Assembly (NCBI GenBank): GCA_029216955.1
Contig: JANAVB010015600.1
Location: 26,642,188-26,706,187, forward strand
DNA length: 64,000 nucleotides
From: Iris pallida
Taxonomy: Eukaryota > Streptophyta > Magnoliopsida > Asparagales > Iridaceae
Direction: 5' to 3'
Shown here: positions 1 to 11,571 of the stretch, one piece after another
Layout: every line of letters begins with the position of its first letter
Numbering within the stretch: position 1 is the first letter of the stretch
Program-made: the position numbers and the translations under genes
The notes under the pieces: model-generated
Databases searched by the model: none
The model's input: only the letters and a program-made list of their open reading frames with translations
Told to the model about the DNA's origin: nothing

Positions 1-1327
1 CTGTCCTGCTGCTTTTAGGAGCAGAAGTTGGTTCCCCCACCACTCCACTCTCCACTTCACTATTCCCCTCTCTAAAACTCTACACAACAAACCAACTCTC
101 AAACACCATCTATACCACACATTCGCATCAACTCTTCTCAACAACACACACCAATTTTAATCCTACTTGGCCGAACCTCTATGCCCCCATTCATGAACAC
201 AATGGATCCACATTTACTTCCCATGATATATATATATACATATATATATAAGCCTCAATATATATATAGAGAGAATAACATATATCAAATATATATTTTT
301 TTTACCAAATATAGAGAGAATAACATATATAACCATATATAACCAAATATATATATATATATACATACATATAGATTAAATAATATAATACAATATGATA
401 CTTAGGAAAACACATCCCAGAGCCAATAGAAATCTGGGATTAAATATTAAAACAACATTTAAACAATATATAATAAATCCACATGTGTCCTATTAGGGAT
501 TTTCCCACTAGGACACGATACCACAACACAAGGACACTCCTATGACCTCCAAATGGACACGAAATGGACACAAATGGAGATACAACCATGGGAGTCATTC
601 CTACGGGTTCAAAATAATTCTATATGCATGTTGGGGTGGATTAGAGGAGAGATTATACCTTCCGGGAGAGAGATTCAAAGGAAAAAGCCTTCCGACACGA
701 CACCGACACGTAAAGATTCCAAAAGGATACGAACGAGCTCCGAATCCTCCCAAACTTGGCTAGCTTCCTCCTTGGCTTGAGTAGAGAAGGAAAGAAGAAG
801 ATTTGGTGAAAGAAGTGAAGGATTTGGAGATGAAATCAATGGGGTTGCTCTCCAGAAATTTGGGGAAGAACATGAGAGAGAAAAGTTGTGGATAAAATGA
901 AATGAAGATGATGATGACTCACTCCTTATCCCCCCCATAGGTGGCTGCCCAAAAAGGGTGAGGTGTCCCCTATTTGAATGTCCAAAATGCCCTCCACTAA
1001 TCTATTTGATTTAAATTAGGAATGGGTTAAAGGTTGAGGTCAATTTAGTCTAGTTTTAAGTCTCTAATTAAACTAAACCTATCCATAAATAATTAGTCTA
1101 ACTACTAACTAAAATTAATAACATGTGGGCCACAGCTAACTAGTGTGTGGGTCCCACTAGAGTCAACACTACCCCGGGTCCCCGTTTCAAGTCGGATTGA
1201 GCTGAAATTCGAACCCGACTCAAATAACCCTAAAATAATATTATAAATAATAAAATAAATTTCAAAAATATTCAAAAAATACAAAATGACAAAAATATCC
1301 CTGTTTCTGAAAACTGGGGATGATACA
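1..1327 (-). mobile_element. 5' part of a Ty3/gypsy (Tekay/Del-like) LTR
   Basis: Read on the minus strand, the LTR starts at 1327 with TGTATCATCCCCAGTTTTC. This resembles the start of the LARD LTR at 12778 (TGTAACACCCTGTTTTCTG). It runs off the left edge of the window, so its 3' end, internal region and target-site duplication are not visible. It contains AT microsatellite stretches (220-365) and a cluster of GACACG/CGTGTC words (about 510-720), which also mark the LTRs at 12.8, 19.1 and 29.6 kb. The right border cuts a copia integrase reading frame, so this element inserted into the copia copy. No gene is supported inside it. Confidence 0.6.
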
Positions 1328-2290
1328 TGTTGTAGGTAAGTAACTCCCCTTGAGCCGTAGGCCTGATACTTCTTATCTCCTCCCCATGTTCTGCTTCACC
1401 TTTATGTTTTTCCTCAACCGTGCCTCTATGCCATACTTCTAGATCGGTTACCACCAAGTTCTCCATCTCTCCCTCTCGCCTTATACTGGTAGTATTAGGC
1501 GTGTTGTGTGAAGTTCCCTCCTGGCGGTAATATGGCTCATGCTCTCGGAAGTGTACATCCATACTAACGAACTTCTTCTTCTCTACTGGACTCCAGCACA
1601 CATATCCCTTCTGAGTCGCTGAGTAACCCACGAAGATGCACTTGACTGCTCTGGGGTCAAGTTTTCCAACTGATGGTCTGTTGTCTTTCACAAAGCATAC
1701 ACACCCGAATACCTTTAGTGGGAGTATCCCACTATTATTGTCTTGTAATACTTCGCATGTGGACTTCTATCCCAGGACTTTTGAAGGCATCCTGTTGATA
1801 AGTTGAGCTGGTGTCAATACTGCATGTCCCTATAGATTTTGTGGGACATTCATGTCGATCATCATACTTCTTGCAGTCTCTAGAAGGTGTCGGTTCTTCC
1901 TTTTTGCTACTCCATTTTGTGCTGGTGTGTATGCATAGCTGGTCTGGTGCTATATTCAGTGTGCTGACAGGTACTCTGTAAGTGTCCTGTTGGTGTACTA
2001 CATTCCATTGTCAGACCTCAGTACCTTCACTATTGCATTATACTGAGTCTGGACATGTTTATGGAAGTCCCGAAAGCAAGCAAATACTTCACTCTTATTT
2101 TTTTATTAAATACAGCCAGGAGACACGAGATGCACAATCAATAAAGGAGACAAAGTACTTATATCCATTCATAGTGTTAGTAGCACATGGACCCCAACAC
2201 ATCAGAATGTACTACCTCAAAAACAAGAGAACTCTTATGACCAGTACCAACATATGAGCTTCTAGTAAGCTTTCCTAACTCGCATACATC
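1328..2290 (-). pseudogene. copia integrase remnant, broken by LTR insertion
   Basis: Minus-strand frames show the end of a copia integrase. The best-preserved part (about 1330-1691) reads KDNRPSVGKLDPRAVKCIFV, then GYS, the SH3-like segment that follows the integrase core in copia polyproteins. Upstream (about 1700-2290) the catalytic core is visible only as fragments with several stops and frame changes. The frame ends at 1327, where the gypsy LTR starts. The substrate of the intact enzyme would be the element's own cDNA ends. This copy cannot be functional. Confidence 0.6.
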
Positions 2291-2296
2291 ACATAC

Positions 2297-2884
2297 TTAT
2301 TTCTGTTTATTTGATTTTGTATACATCTCTGGATACAACTTACTTAGAGTATCAAAAGAAGAATGTCCCATCCTCCTATGATGAAGTATCAAAGTATCTT
2401 CAGTCCTCTGCTGCAGTTCTTCCATTCCAGCCTTCTCTGCCATAGATATCAATGCTGAGTCCAGTCCTTCCCGATCTAGGTACCACAGTCCCTTATGCCA
2501 GGTGCCAGTCAAAAGTCTTCGTCCCGTCTCTTTCTCCTGGAAGATCACCTTAGGGATATAAAAAAAAATAGTACATTTTAGTTGGAGAATTATAGAACTA
2601 ATAGACAAGAGACTGACTGGAAAGGATGGAGCATGTAACACATTGGATAATCTTACTAAACCTGTACAATTAACAGTACCCTTACCGACCACTGGTTGGA
2701 AAGTACCATCTGCAGTCTGAATGGTGTCTGCTGGTGCTAGGTGAGTATATGAAGAAAACTCACTAGCGTTCCCAGTCACATGCCGAGACGGTCCTAAGTC
2801 GATAATCCAGTCTGACGTTTTAAGGGAAGACATAGATGCAAGAGCGAGTGACTCATCAGTACCTTCTGATGGGTGAGCATACAT
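2297..2884 (-). pseudogene. copia aspartic protease and GAG-pre-integrase segment
   Basis: The protease motif appears as WIIDLGPSRHVTG. The usual plant copia form is D-S-G-A-S, so the serine after the catalytic Asp is replaced by Leu-Gly and activity is doubtful. Further along the frame, ILHHRRMGHSSFDTLSKL is the GAG-pre-integrase zinc-binding region. The frame is open for 195 codons, but it is shifted relative to the gag frame upstream and to the integrase downstream. In an intact element all would be one polyprotein. Confidence 0.7.
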
Positions 2885-4005
2885 AGCGGCATTGTCTCCG
2901 AAGAATGGGTGGATGTCTCATTTGCTCCGCTCCTCCTGTCTCCTTCGGTCGACGCTCTCTGCTTTCTCTCCAGCAGGTCCAGCAGTGCCTGATCCTCCTC
3001 AGTAAAGGTGCCACCAGCTCCTCCATTCCCTTCTGCCACCAACAAGTTTGCCCGATAGCCTCGTCGGCCGCCTCGTTGGCCTCCTCGACCACGTCCACGT
3101 CCAATATATCCTCGTCCTCGTCCACTACCCGAGTCTCCCTTCTTAGGTGGTTTGGTACAAGCATATCGATGATGGTCTATCTTTCCGCAGTTGTAGCACT
3201 GCCGATTGTGTTGCCAGAGCTCTCCCTTGGATCCTGTGTCGCCCGAGCTAGCAGCTGCTAGTGCTGACTTTGCTTCAGGGGGACCACTTGTCCATGTCTG
3301 TAATCTGATCCGCATCTCCTCCTGGATCATGGCTGAGATAGCCTCCTCGAGACTAGGGATCTCTGGTTGGGCGAGGAGTAAGGCTGTCCTCTGTGCAAAT
3401 GCTACAGTGAGCCCTTTGAGGAATTTTATCGTCCTCTTCTGCAGGCACACATGTCTCTCCTTGTACTTCGGGTCCCCGTAGCTTGCCCGTTTCGAGGAGT
3501 GATCATAATACAGCCAGAGACGCTCCAACTCCGTAGCGTACTCCTGTACCGTTTTCTCCCCTTGTACGGTGTCATCGATCTCCCCTTTTATCTGAAAGAT
3601 CCGTAGGTTATTTTCCACGTCATCATAGGTTCTCCTCAACTTCTCTCATACGTCTTTCACCATCTCAATGCCATCTACTGTGAAAGCAATAGACTGGACT
3701 AAGGAATTGAGAAGCCAGATGTAAATTACCATATGAGTAGATTTTCACTCGTCGCGTCCTGTCGAGCCCTCTTCCGGCTCTGTCTTCTCGCCCATCAAGA
3801 ATCCCTACAGGTTCTTTCCTGTAAGAGTTCTTCTCACCCGTCGTGACCAACTCAGATAGGTGGCTGGTCCATCCAACTTCAGATCGATGGAGGGTAATTC
3901 CAACTTTGGCGGTGCTCGTGTCGTGCTATCACCAGCCGACACCTTTATCAACTTTATCAAAGTCGCCACATCGTCAGCATCCAGCTTCTTGAGGATCGCC
4001 TCCAT
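2794..4005 (-). pseudogene. copia gag with CCHC zinc knuckle
   Basis: Two minus-strand frames together cover a copia gag. The N-terminal 66 codons (4005-3805) include the core TYLSWSRRVRRTLTG. A frameshifted stretch follows, then a 281-codon frame (3639-2794) with RTYDDVENNLRIFQIKGEI and the retrotransposon gag helices. The nucleic-acid-binding knuckle CYNCGKIDHHRYAC is intact (CX2CX4HX4C), followed by a Gly/Arg-rich RGRGRGG tail. The product would coat the RNA in cytoplasmic virus-like particles. The frameshift near 3640-3805 and another before the protease make this a pseudogene. Confidence 0.8.
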
Positions 4006-4136
4006 CGATGCTTCTTCTTGATCACGTCACACTTGTTCCACGACTCACGCTTGTCCTCGTCGTCCTCTCCTAAATTCGAATATGTCTGGTTTCATCGAAT
4101 TTAGACATCATCGACATCTCCTTGAGAATCTCATAT

Positions 4137-4283
4137 GAGATAAATCTTCAAGAACGATTTTAAGCTTCTCTACACTGTAGGTGCCACAGATGAAATAAAT
4201 CTCAATTTTAGGCTTACCTACACCGTAGGTGCCACAGATGAGATAAATCTCAAGTTTAGACTTACCTACACAGTAGGAGCCCT
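4137..4283. repeat. Three tandem units of about 48-55 bp in copia leader
   Basis: Units start near 4137, 4192 and 4240. Each begins GAGATAAATCT or GAAATAAATCT and ends near TACAC.GTAGGTGCCACAGAT. The repeat lies between the PBS and gag of the minus-strand copia element. Confidence 0.7.
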
Positions 4284-4289
4284 AAAAGT

Positions 4290-4490
4290 GGTGTGTACGG
4301 AGGCAACTACGGCAGCAGTAGCAGCCGCAGCAGCGGCACAACCGCAGTGGCAGCGGCTCAGCGACGATTGCAGCGGCAGTGTGGCAGCGGCACAGCCGCA
4401 GCGACAGTGGCAACGGCGCAGCGGCATCGGCAGCGAGAGCAGCGGCACAGTAGCTGCAGCGACAGCGACAGCGTGGGGGGGGGGGGGAGG
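4290..4490. repeat. GC-rich GCAGCGGCA-type low-complexity tract
   Basis: An imperfect GCA/GCG/GCC trinucleotide tract ending in a G run at about 4473-4487. Open frames across it on both strands encode Ala/Gln/Arg-rich strings and are a by-product of the repeat. It belongs to the leader of the copia copy. Confidence 0.75.
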
Positions 4491-4556
4491 GAGGGCGAGG
4501 TTAGGGGTAGGGTTTGTGTGGAGATTGTGGCTCTGACGGTATTATAAGCAAGTTTA

Positions 4557-4569
4557 GGTTCTGATACCA
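4557..4569 (-). other. Primer-binding site, tRNAiMet type
   Basis: The minus strand reads TGGTATCAGAACC. This matches the plant initiator-Met tRNA 3' end (usual PBS TGGTATCAGAGC) with a change near the end. It lies within a few bases of the LTR. Confidence 0.8.
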
Positions 4570-4570
4570 G

Positions 4571-4689
4571 GTAGAGATTTTAAGTGATTATTATTGCAAT
4601 AGAGACTACATATATATAGGAGAGGTTAGCCTCCTCTCCTATCATTCTAGGCAATGTGGGACTAATGTCCAATAATACATATATCAACA
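4571..4689 (-). repeat. 5' LTR of the copia element (short, about 119 bp)
   Basis: On the minus strand it starts TGTTGATATATGTATTATTG at 4689 and runs to the PBS. It holds the TATA-like stretch CTATATATATG and the words GGACATTAGTCCCAC. The 3' end is not a clean CA. The second LTR is outside the window. Confidence 0.65.
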
Positions 4690-6180
4690 TTCTCATATAA
4701 GTTTTTCTCCAACGGCTCAAATTTGTGTCGTCGTTCGTCGTGTTTACGTACTAGCTAGGTGAGTTTATGTACTTCTATTCTTTTTATTTCCTCTGTGTTT
4801 TACTTATTCTATCTCCTTTAGTTATTCTTCATATATCTTGTATGCATATTCCATATTTTAGCTCTTAAGTTTGATGATACATATAGCTAGTTTTAACTAG
4901 CAGCAATTAGTAGAAAACTATATTATTTATATATATAAATGACTCTAATAGCAGTGTATGCATAATGAGAATGGGTTAGCATGGCTATTTTTACTCACAG
5001 GTACAACCGAAATGAACGTATGAAGTAAAAAAATTAGGGTAGTCACAGCCGAAATGAACTTATGAGTTAAAGGATTAAGGGTTGTAGCTTATGTATGGTT
5101 TGAGGAATTCACCCCTAAACTTAATATTTAATAAAAAAATTAGACTTTTGTTGTGTGTTCTATTAGGATAATGCATTGAGTTGGATGACTATGTATCGGG
5201 TGACCTAACTAGCTACTCAGAGACGTTTTTCTTCTGTGAGTTTTTCTCTAACGTCTCAAACTTTTTCGTTCGTCATTCGTTGTGTTCTAATTAACAACTA
5301 ATAGAAAAACTAGGGTTTTTATATCTATAGATGGCTGTAATGGCCGTGTATGCGTAATGGAAATGGGTTAGCATGGTTAGTTTTACTCATAGTCACGGTC
5401 GAAATAAAAATATTAAGTAGAGGATTAAGGACTGTAGCATATGTATAGTTTAAGGAGTTCACAAATAAATTAAATATTTAATGATATATTTAGACTTTTA
5501 CTGTGTGTCATAGTAAGATCATGCATGTAGTTCTTATGTATCGGGAGGCCTAACTACTTACTCAGATATGTTTTTTTTTCTTCTGTGAATTTTTCTCAAC
5601 GGCTCGAACTTGTGTGTCGTTCATTGTGTTTACATACTAACTAACTAGTAGAGTTTCTGTCTTTTTTCTCTTTTTTCCTTTTCTTTGTGTGTTACTTATT
5701 CTGGCTCATTTAATTATTCTCCATATATACTACACCAGTTACAATAAGAATAACAACAAGTAGCTAAAATAAAGGATGACTCATAAGAGTCCTATTCTAA
5801 AGGAAGACTCAACAAATTGAAACCGCAAATAAAAACAAATGAAACTTCAAATCAAAACAACTGAAAAATGCAAGTGACACATATGTTCATTAGATACATC
5901 TTGCAAGTTTTTACTAGCAGTAGTTAGTAGAAAACTAGGTTGTTTATATATATAGATGGCTCTAATGACCGTGCATGCGTAATGAAAATGGGTTAGAATG
6001 GTTAGTTTATTCACAGTCACAGCTGAAATGAAAATATGAAGTAGAGGATTAAGGATAGTTACAGCCGAAATAAACATATAAAGTAGAGGATTAAGGGTTG
6101 TAGCATATGTATGGTTTAAGGAGTTCACACCTAAATTGAATATTTAATAACATATTTAGACTTTTACTGTGTAAGATTAG
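4690..6180. repeat. Three diverged tandem units of about 350-600 bp
   Basis: Each unit begins with TTTTTCTC.AACG.CTCAAA followed by a TTCGT-rich stretch (about 4699, 5238 and 5587). Each continues with ATATAGATGGCT.TAATG.CCGTG (about 4938, 5331, 5948), a GGGTTAGCATGGTTAG segment, ACAGCCGAAATGAA words and an ATATTTAATAA..TATTTAGACTTTT segment. Lengths differ through internal duplications and indels. There is no coding potential; the short frame at 5847-6128 is not supported. Confidence 0.65.
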
Positions 6181-6734
6181 GAACTGTAAAAGATTAAATG
6201 TCAAGTTTTTTTTTCTTCTATTCCAAATTAGGAGCAATTTGTATCATCGAAAATAACCCTCTAGTCTAATATGTACACAAATAACCCGACATGGCGACAT
6301 ATTGGCGGTATGCTTAGTGTGGTTTATTATTATTTTTTTCCAAAACATTTTAGGTTCTTGAAAAAATCTCCTTTACCAATATATCAGTGGTATATCGATC
6401 TGTAGTGGTTGCCATAGGTTAGCTCTTCCAAAGCACTTTTCACGAGCCACCATTCAACATGCTCGGCTCTATAAGGAAATAGAGTTATAGCTTTAAGACG
6501 AGCCTAAATCTGAGCTCTTGCGAGTGATCTGCTCTTATAAACTAAAAATATCGATGATATTGAATTATAAATAATCATAAATCTAAATCAAACTTGTTTA
6601 TGAGCTTTGTCCGACAAAAATCTACCCTAGTAAGTGTAATATCAATTCAGAAGTGTTTACATGAACTTCATAAAAAATAAAAATAAAATGTATATTTTTA
6701 TTATAAAAAATATAAATAAATAAATGAATTTTTT
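6181..6734. other. AT-rich intergenic DNA, nothing recognised
   Basis: No supported ORF, RNA gene or terminal repeats seen. Confidence 0.5.
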
Positions 6735-6965
6735 GACTTACATCCTTCTTATTAATATGAATTTGTACTTACATTCCACTTTTTAATTTTATTAGACTTG
6801 CATCCCACGTTTTGTCACGAATAATATTTTTCGTGACAAAATGGATGTTTTTCGTGACAAAATAAATATTTTTTGTGACAAAAAATAAGATGTAAGTCTA
6901 TTAAAATTAAAAAATAGGATGTAAGTACAAATTTATATTAACAAGTGGGATGAAACTCAAAAATT
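6735..6965. mobile_element. Fold-back/MITE-like inverted repeat (about 230 bp)
   Basis: The left arm (about 6735-6830) reads GACTTACATCC, then TTTGTACTTACATTCCACTT, ATTAGACTTGCATCC and TTTTGTCACGAA. The right arm (about 6850-6965) carries the reverse complements in mirror order: TTTGTGACAAAA, ATGTAAGTCTAT, AGGATGTAAGTACAAA. The loop holds two more copies of TTCGTGACAAAAT. No clear target duplication is seen. Confidence 0.6.
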
Positions 6966-8023
6966 TCTATAAATAAAAATATATAAATAAAAACGAGTTT
7001 ACACTCACAAGATCACAATAAGCCGAATAGCTCTATGCTTGTATGCTAACTTGTTCATCTAACGAGCCTATTATTAGGCACCAATTCGTGATCTCAAACT
7101 CTCAAAGCTCATTTCACGAGCTATTTAACCGAACTGAGCTTTATCTAGCTCACGAGTAGCTTTAATTTGTTAACACCCTAAGGTGACCGTTCGGTTAGGT
7201 ACCAAAACTATTCGGGTTTCATGGAAATCCTCGAAAAGATTTACTTGAAATTTCTTCGTCCCCATAAAATAAAGTTGTCACCCACCAAATAATTCTCATA
7301 AGAAAGCTTTTATCAATTATTGACCTGGTTATTTTCATATTTTTTTATTGGTCTTAATTTTTTTTCCAAAAGTTATATGGAAATTATGGGCTTCCACAAC
7401 TAGAGCCTAACATTGACAAATCAACATTCATTCCTTGTCCACACTGTTGGGTCAGAACTTAGAAAGTAGGTGCCATAAAATTCACGTAAAGTCTTGGAAT
7501 CGATAATCATCACAATATTATATTCTGTTCATATTTGACAATGGCAATGTCAATAGTGTAACCCATTCACACACGTTTCTCATTCCACTACAATTCAATG
7601 CATTCATAAAAAGCTAATGATTGAAAGCAACATAGTTTGTAGCACTGACTTCGGAAGAGTTCGTGATTACTTTTACACTTCACGACACTCTTATTCCAAT
7701 TAAAAATCTCTTCACATTCACATGGAAGATACAAAACTCAAAAATAGCTTGGATACCAAGTTACAAGCCTAAACTCTTTCCTCATTATTTAGCAGTATCA
7801 GAAGCGGTATCGAATCCTTCTTAATTGACAGTTTCGTATCGGTCGAAACCGTCAAACTTTATTATGTACACTACATTTGAAGTCCGACTTACAATCACAC
7901 AAGTGCGGGACTACTAAAGGACTGGGGTGGTTCCAGTCCAATCAATTTGTTTCATTTTTTTTTTTTCCATATAAGTCAGCTCACACCTTCAGCCAGCTTC
8001 AACTCGAATTTTTGGTGATCAAC
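6966..8023. other. Intergenic DNA downstream of the receptor kinase
   Basis: AT-rich and without supported genes. The part next to 8024 should hold the kinase 3' UTR; no single strong polyadenylation signal stands out. Confidence 0.4.
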
Positions 8024-11000
8024 TCATACCTTGTAACTGGACACTTTGTCGAACCTGATTTCGCGGTCCAAGCTTTGGTGTTTGCTCTCGATCCCGTCGG
8101 GCGATCGCGGGCCGACGGCATCCTCTAGCATGTGGACCACGGTCCTCATCGACGGCCTCAATGCCGGCAGCCTAGCCGTGCAGAGGACTCCGACCTTCAG
8201 GACCCTGAGTACTTCTTCTATCGCAGAATCAGCTCGAATCGAGGGGTCTACCATAGCCGTGACACTCTCTCGGCTCGTCGTACGCCGAGTGACCCAGCAG
8301 ACGAGGTCCTCATTCTCCCCGTGCTCCTCCTCGATCGGCCTCCGGCCTGTCACTAGCTCCAGTAGCACGACGCCGAAGCTGTAGACGTCGCTCTTCTCGT
8401 TCACCTTGGACGTGTATGCGTACTCTGTCATTAGAGCAAGAAACAGTTATTAGTATTTCTAGATATTCTAGCGTAAACTATCTAGGAAACACAAACACTA
8501 CAAAAATCCATGTTTGATGAACACTATAAGAATTCATGTTGTGTCCATGTCACTTAGTGTCGGACACGTCACGGATACTCTAAAATATTTCGGTCGTATC
8601 TGTGCGACATAGGTTACTGTGTATAACTAATCTATGTGAATGAAATATCCCCAGCGTGAATATTATCTCTAGGTACTAATCCTTCATTCTCAAAACATTG
8701 TATAAAGCTGACACGGCATCAATTTTGGAGTGTCCTAATGTAATTGAGAGTATCTGTATCAGACACGATACGACATATTGTGTCATGATGCAAGGGTGTA
8801 TGTTTAAGGATTCCGAGGTTTTTGACCGCCGGCCGACGTGGCGCTGGCCATTGGCCTCCTGGTCCGGGTGGAGTCATAGCAGGGGGCAATGGTTGGCTGC
8901 CACGTCGGGACGCGGTCGCGACCGTCGGCAAAATATCATTTCCATACGTATAAACACCAAAGATGGACTATGTTGGTGATCCAATCTTACCAGGGGCAAT
9001 GTAACCATGTGTGCCGGCGATGACATGGGTCGTCGTCGTCGACGAGTCCTTTCCTGCGACCCCTGACTGCAGGATCTTCGCCAGCCCGAAATCCGCTATC
9101 CGCGGCTTGAAGAACTCGTCGAGAAGTATGTTGCTGCTCTTCACGTCCCGGTGCAGGATCGGCCGGTCGCACCCGTGGTGCAAGTACTCCAGCCCCCTCG
9201 CCGCCCCCACCGCGATCCCGTACCTCGTCCCCCAGTCCAGCCCCGTCTTCCCCCCGCCCGCCGAGTGGATCCGGTCCCACAGGCTCCCGTTCGGCAAGTA
9301 CTCGTATACCAGCAGGCTCGAGTCCTCGCTGGTGATGCTGCAGTAGAGCTTCACCACATTGACGTGCCTGATCGAGCTGAGCGTGTCCACCTCCGCCTCG
9401 AACTCCCGGGACGGGGACCGGGCCGCACGGGACCGCCGGGCCGGCAGCATTGCGGCGGTGCTCTTCGTCGTCGTCGGCGCCGCACCGGCCGGGGGATGCA
9501 GAATGTGCTTGACCGCGAAGGTGCTGCCGACGCCGAGGGAGACGCGGTAGACGTTCCCGGACCCGCCCTTGCCGATGATGTTCTCCTCGCTTATCGACTT
9601 GACGATCTCCTGCTCGTCCAAGGACAGGACGCGGAACGACTTCAGGTCCCACGAAGGCGAGTCCCCGTGGCGGCCGGAGCGGCGCTTCATTAGCAGGAAC
9701 AGGATGACAGAGCAGAGCGAGAGCGCGAGCGCGGCGAGCAAGCAAGTGAGGACGACGACTCTGAGCTTGGACGAGCCACCGGACCAGCTCGACGACGAGC
9801 AAGGCTTCAAGTAGGAGATGGAGTTGGCGCAGAGGTCGGGATTTCCGGAGAAGCTGCCGTTGTAGGCGTAGACTGAGAGGTCGGCCGGGATCGTGCCGGT
9901 GAGCTTGTTACCGGAGAGATCGAGAGAGCTCAGCTTCAACGAAGAGAGGCTCTTCGGGATCTCGCCGGAGAATTGGTTGTTAGCCAGAACCAGAGAATTC
10001 AAGCCCTGCACCCGGCCTAGACTCGCCGGAATTTCCCCGGAGAAGGCGTTGTCCGCCAGATCGATAGCCGTCAGCGACGAGCACTCTCCGATGCTGTCTG
10101 GTATCGCGCCGGAGAAGGAGTTATTCTCGAGAAGCAGGCTCCCGAGGCTCTTCAACTCGCCGATGCTCGCCGGTATCGTACCGGAGAACCCGTTGGACGA
10201 GAGGTCGGCGTAGACGAGCGACGACGCGCCGGCAATCTCTGCGGGGATCCCACCGGAGAAATCGTTCCCTGCGAGGTACAGGTGGTCGAGGGACCTCGCC
10301 TTCCCGATGCCGGCATCGATCGTGCCTTCGAATCCGTTGTCGGCGAGATCGAGGATGGTCAGATTCGGCAGGCTCCATATCCCGGCCGGGACTCCGCCGG
10401 ATAGAGAATTCTTGTTCACTCTCAACCGGATCAAGGAAGTGCAGTTCCCGTAACTCGCCGGCAGCTCGCCGGAGAACTTGTTTTCGAGAACCAGCAGCTT
10501 CTTCATCGTGTTCTTCCTGCACATGTCGGCGGGGATCCTCCCGGTGAAGGAGTTCGTCGATACGTCGATGAGGCCCGTCTCCGACCAGCTCCCGAGCGTC
10601 GGCGGCAGCTCCCCGGTGAACCGGTTCGAGAACAGCGACAAATTGACCAGGAGCCTGAAGTCCCCGAGCTCCGGCGGGACGTCGCCGGAGAATTGGTTCG
10701 AGAACAGCTGGAGGGAGACCAGCTTGTTCAACGACCGGAGCTCCGAAATGTTTCCGTGGAGAGAATTGTTGGACAAGTCCAAGTAGGCGAGTTCCGAGAG
10801 GTTTCCGAAACCGGGAGGGAGGGTGCCGGTAAGTGAGTTGCTGTACAGTTCCAGCCCCGACAGCCCCTTCAGCTTCGTGATTTCCTGCGGAATCCGACCG
10901 TGGAGCGAGTTGTCGGCGAGCTCCAGATCGACGAGTTCCGTTAGGTTTCCGATTGATGGCGGGATCTCGCCGTGCAGATTGGAGACGGAGAGGAAGAGGT

Positions 11001-11571
11001 TGGTCAGCTTCGTGAGTTCCGTGACTTCTTCCGGAAACGGGCTCGGGGCGAAGGAGTTGTCGCCGAGGGAGAGGGAAGTGAGGGAAGTGAGATTCCGGAG
11101 GGAAGTCCAGGGGAAAACTCCGGAAAAGAAGTTGTCGGAGAGGAGAAGAGATTGGAGTTTGTTAAGTGGGGATAGGTCGGGGATGGGACCGGTGAAGTTG
11201 TTGTAGGAGAGGTCGAGGGAAGTGAGTTCCGTGCAGTCGCGGATATCGGAAGTGAGGTTTCCGGAGAAGTAGTTGGAAGTGAGGGAGAGGTTGGTTAGGG
11301 AAGGGAGCTGGCAGAGGGCGGAGAAGGGGATAATTCCGGAGAATCCCCTGCTGGAGAGGTCGATTTTGGTGACGGAGGAAGCGGAGTTGCAGGAGATTCC
11401 GGTGAATTCGCACGGGGAAGTGGAGGGGAGGTTCCAGGATTGGAAGTCGGAAGTCAAATCCGTGATTCCGACGGAGTTCTTGAGTTGCAGGAGGATTTGG
11501 AGCTCGGATTCCGAGCTGCTTCCGGAGAGGAAGCATAGGAGGAGGAAGAGGGAAGGGAGAAGGGGGGGCAT
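8024..11571 (-). CDS. IKU2-like: LRR receptor-like kinase, HAIKU2/RLK7 type (subfamily XI)
   Basis: Two exons, 11571-8991 and 8424-8024, give 993 aa. The GT-AG intron splits the Glu codon of GYIAPE, a position known in LRR-XI kinases. Order: signal peptide about 1-20; LRR N-cap with Cys pair 53/61; about 20 plant LRRs (65-570); paired Cys near 581/591; transmembrane 603-628; basic stop-transfer; kinase from about 661. Key residues: G-loop GKGGSGNVY (667-675), ATP Lys689, helix-C Glu near 727, HRD with Asp809 (an RD kinase), DFG Asp827. All are intact, so activity is expected. Family knowledge: Arabidopsis IKU2 controls endosperm and seed size, and RLK7 perceives PIP peptides at the plasma membrane. 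The blocks LSLGDNSFAPSPFP and YAYTSKVNEKSDVYSFGVV and the length fit this clade; IKU2 and RLK7 cannot be told apart here. Exon 1 is far richer in GC than its surroundings. Confidence 0.93.
8425..8990 (-). other. Intron of the receptor kinase gene
   Basis: On the minus strand the donor is CCCCTG|GTAAGATTGG and the acceptor TGACAG|AGTACGC. The 566-bp intron holds GTGTCGGACACG-type words (about 8555-8580 and 8755-8790), the same vocabulary as the nearby gypsy LTRs. It may therefore contain a small transposon remnant. Confidence 0.9.

Larger units (their letters stand above)
1328..4689 (-). mobile_element. Ty1/copia retrotransposon, 5' portion, decayed (Ale/Retrofit-like)
   Basis: Order on the minus strand: short LTR (4689 to about 4571), PBS (4557-4569), GC-rich leader, gag, protease, GAG-pre-integrase, integrase, then an abrupt stop at the gypsy LTR at 1327. 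Reverse transcriptase and RNase H would follow integrase and are probably left of the window, displaced by that insertion. The Ale/Retrofit assignment is inferred only from the very short LTR (about 119 bp) and the tRNAiMet primer site. All reading frames carry stops or frameshifts, so the copy is inactive. Confidence 0.75.

Noticed and set aside
4288..4547. Ala/Gln-rich frames
   Set aside because: Trinucleotide-like repeat in the copia leader, with no start context or domain.
9151..10522. Several plus- and minus-strand frames within the receptor kinase exon
   Set aside because: GC-rich exons produce open shadow frames; only the 867-codon frame has LRR and kinase motifs.
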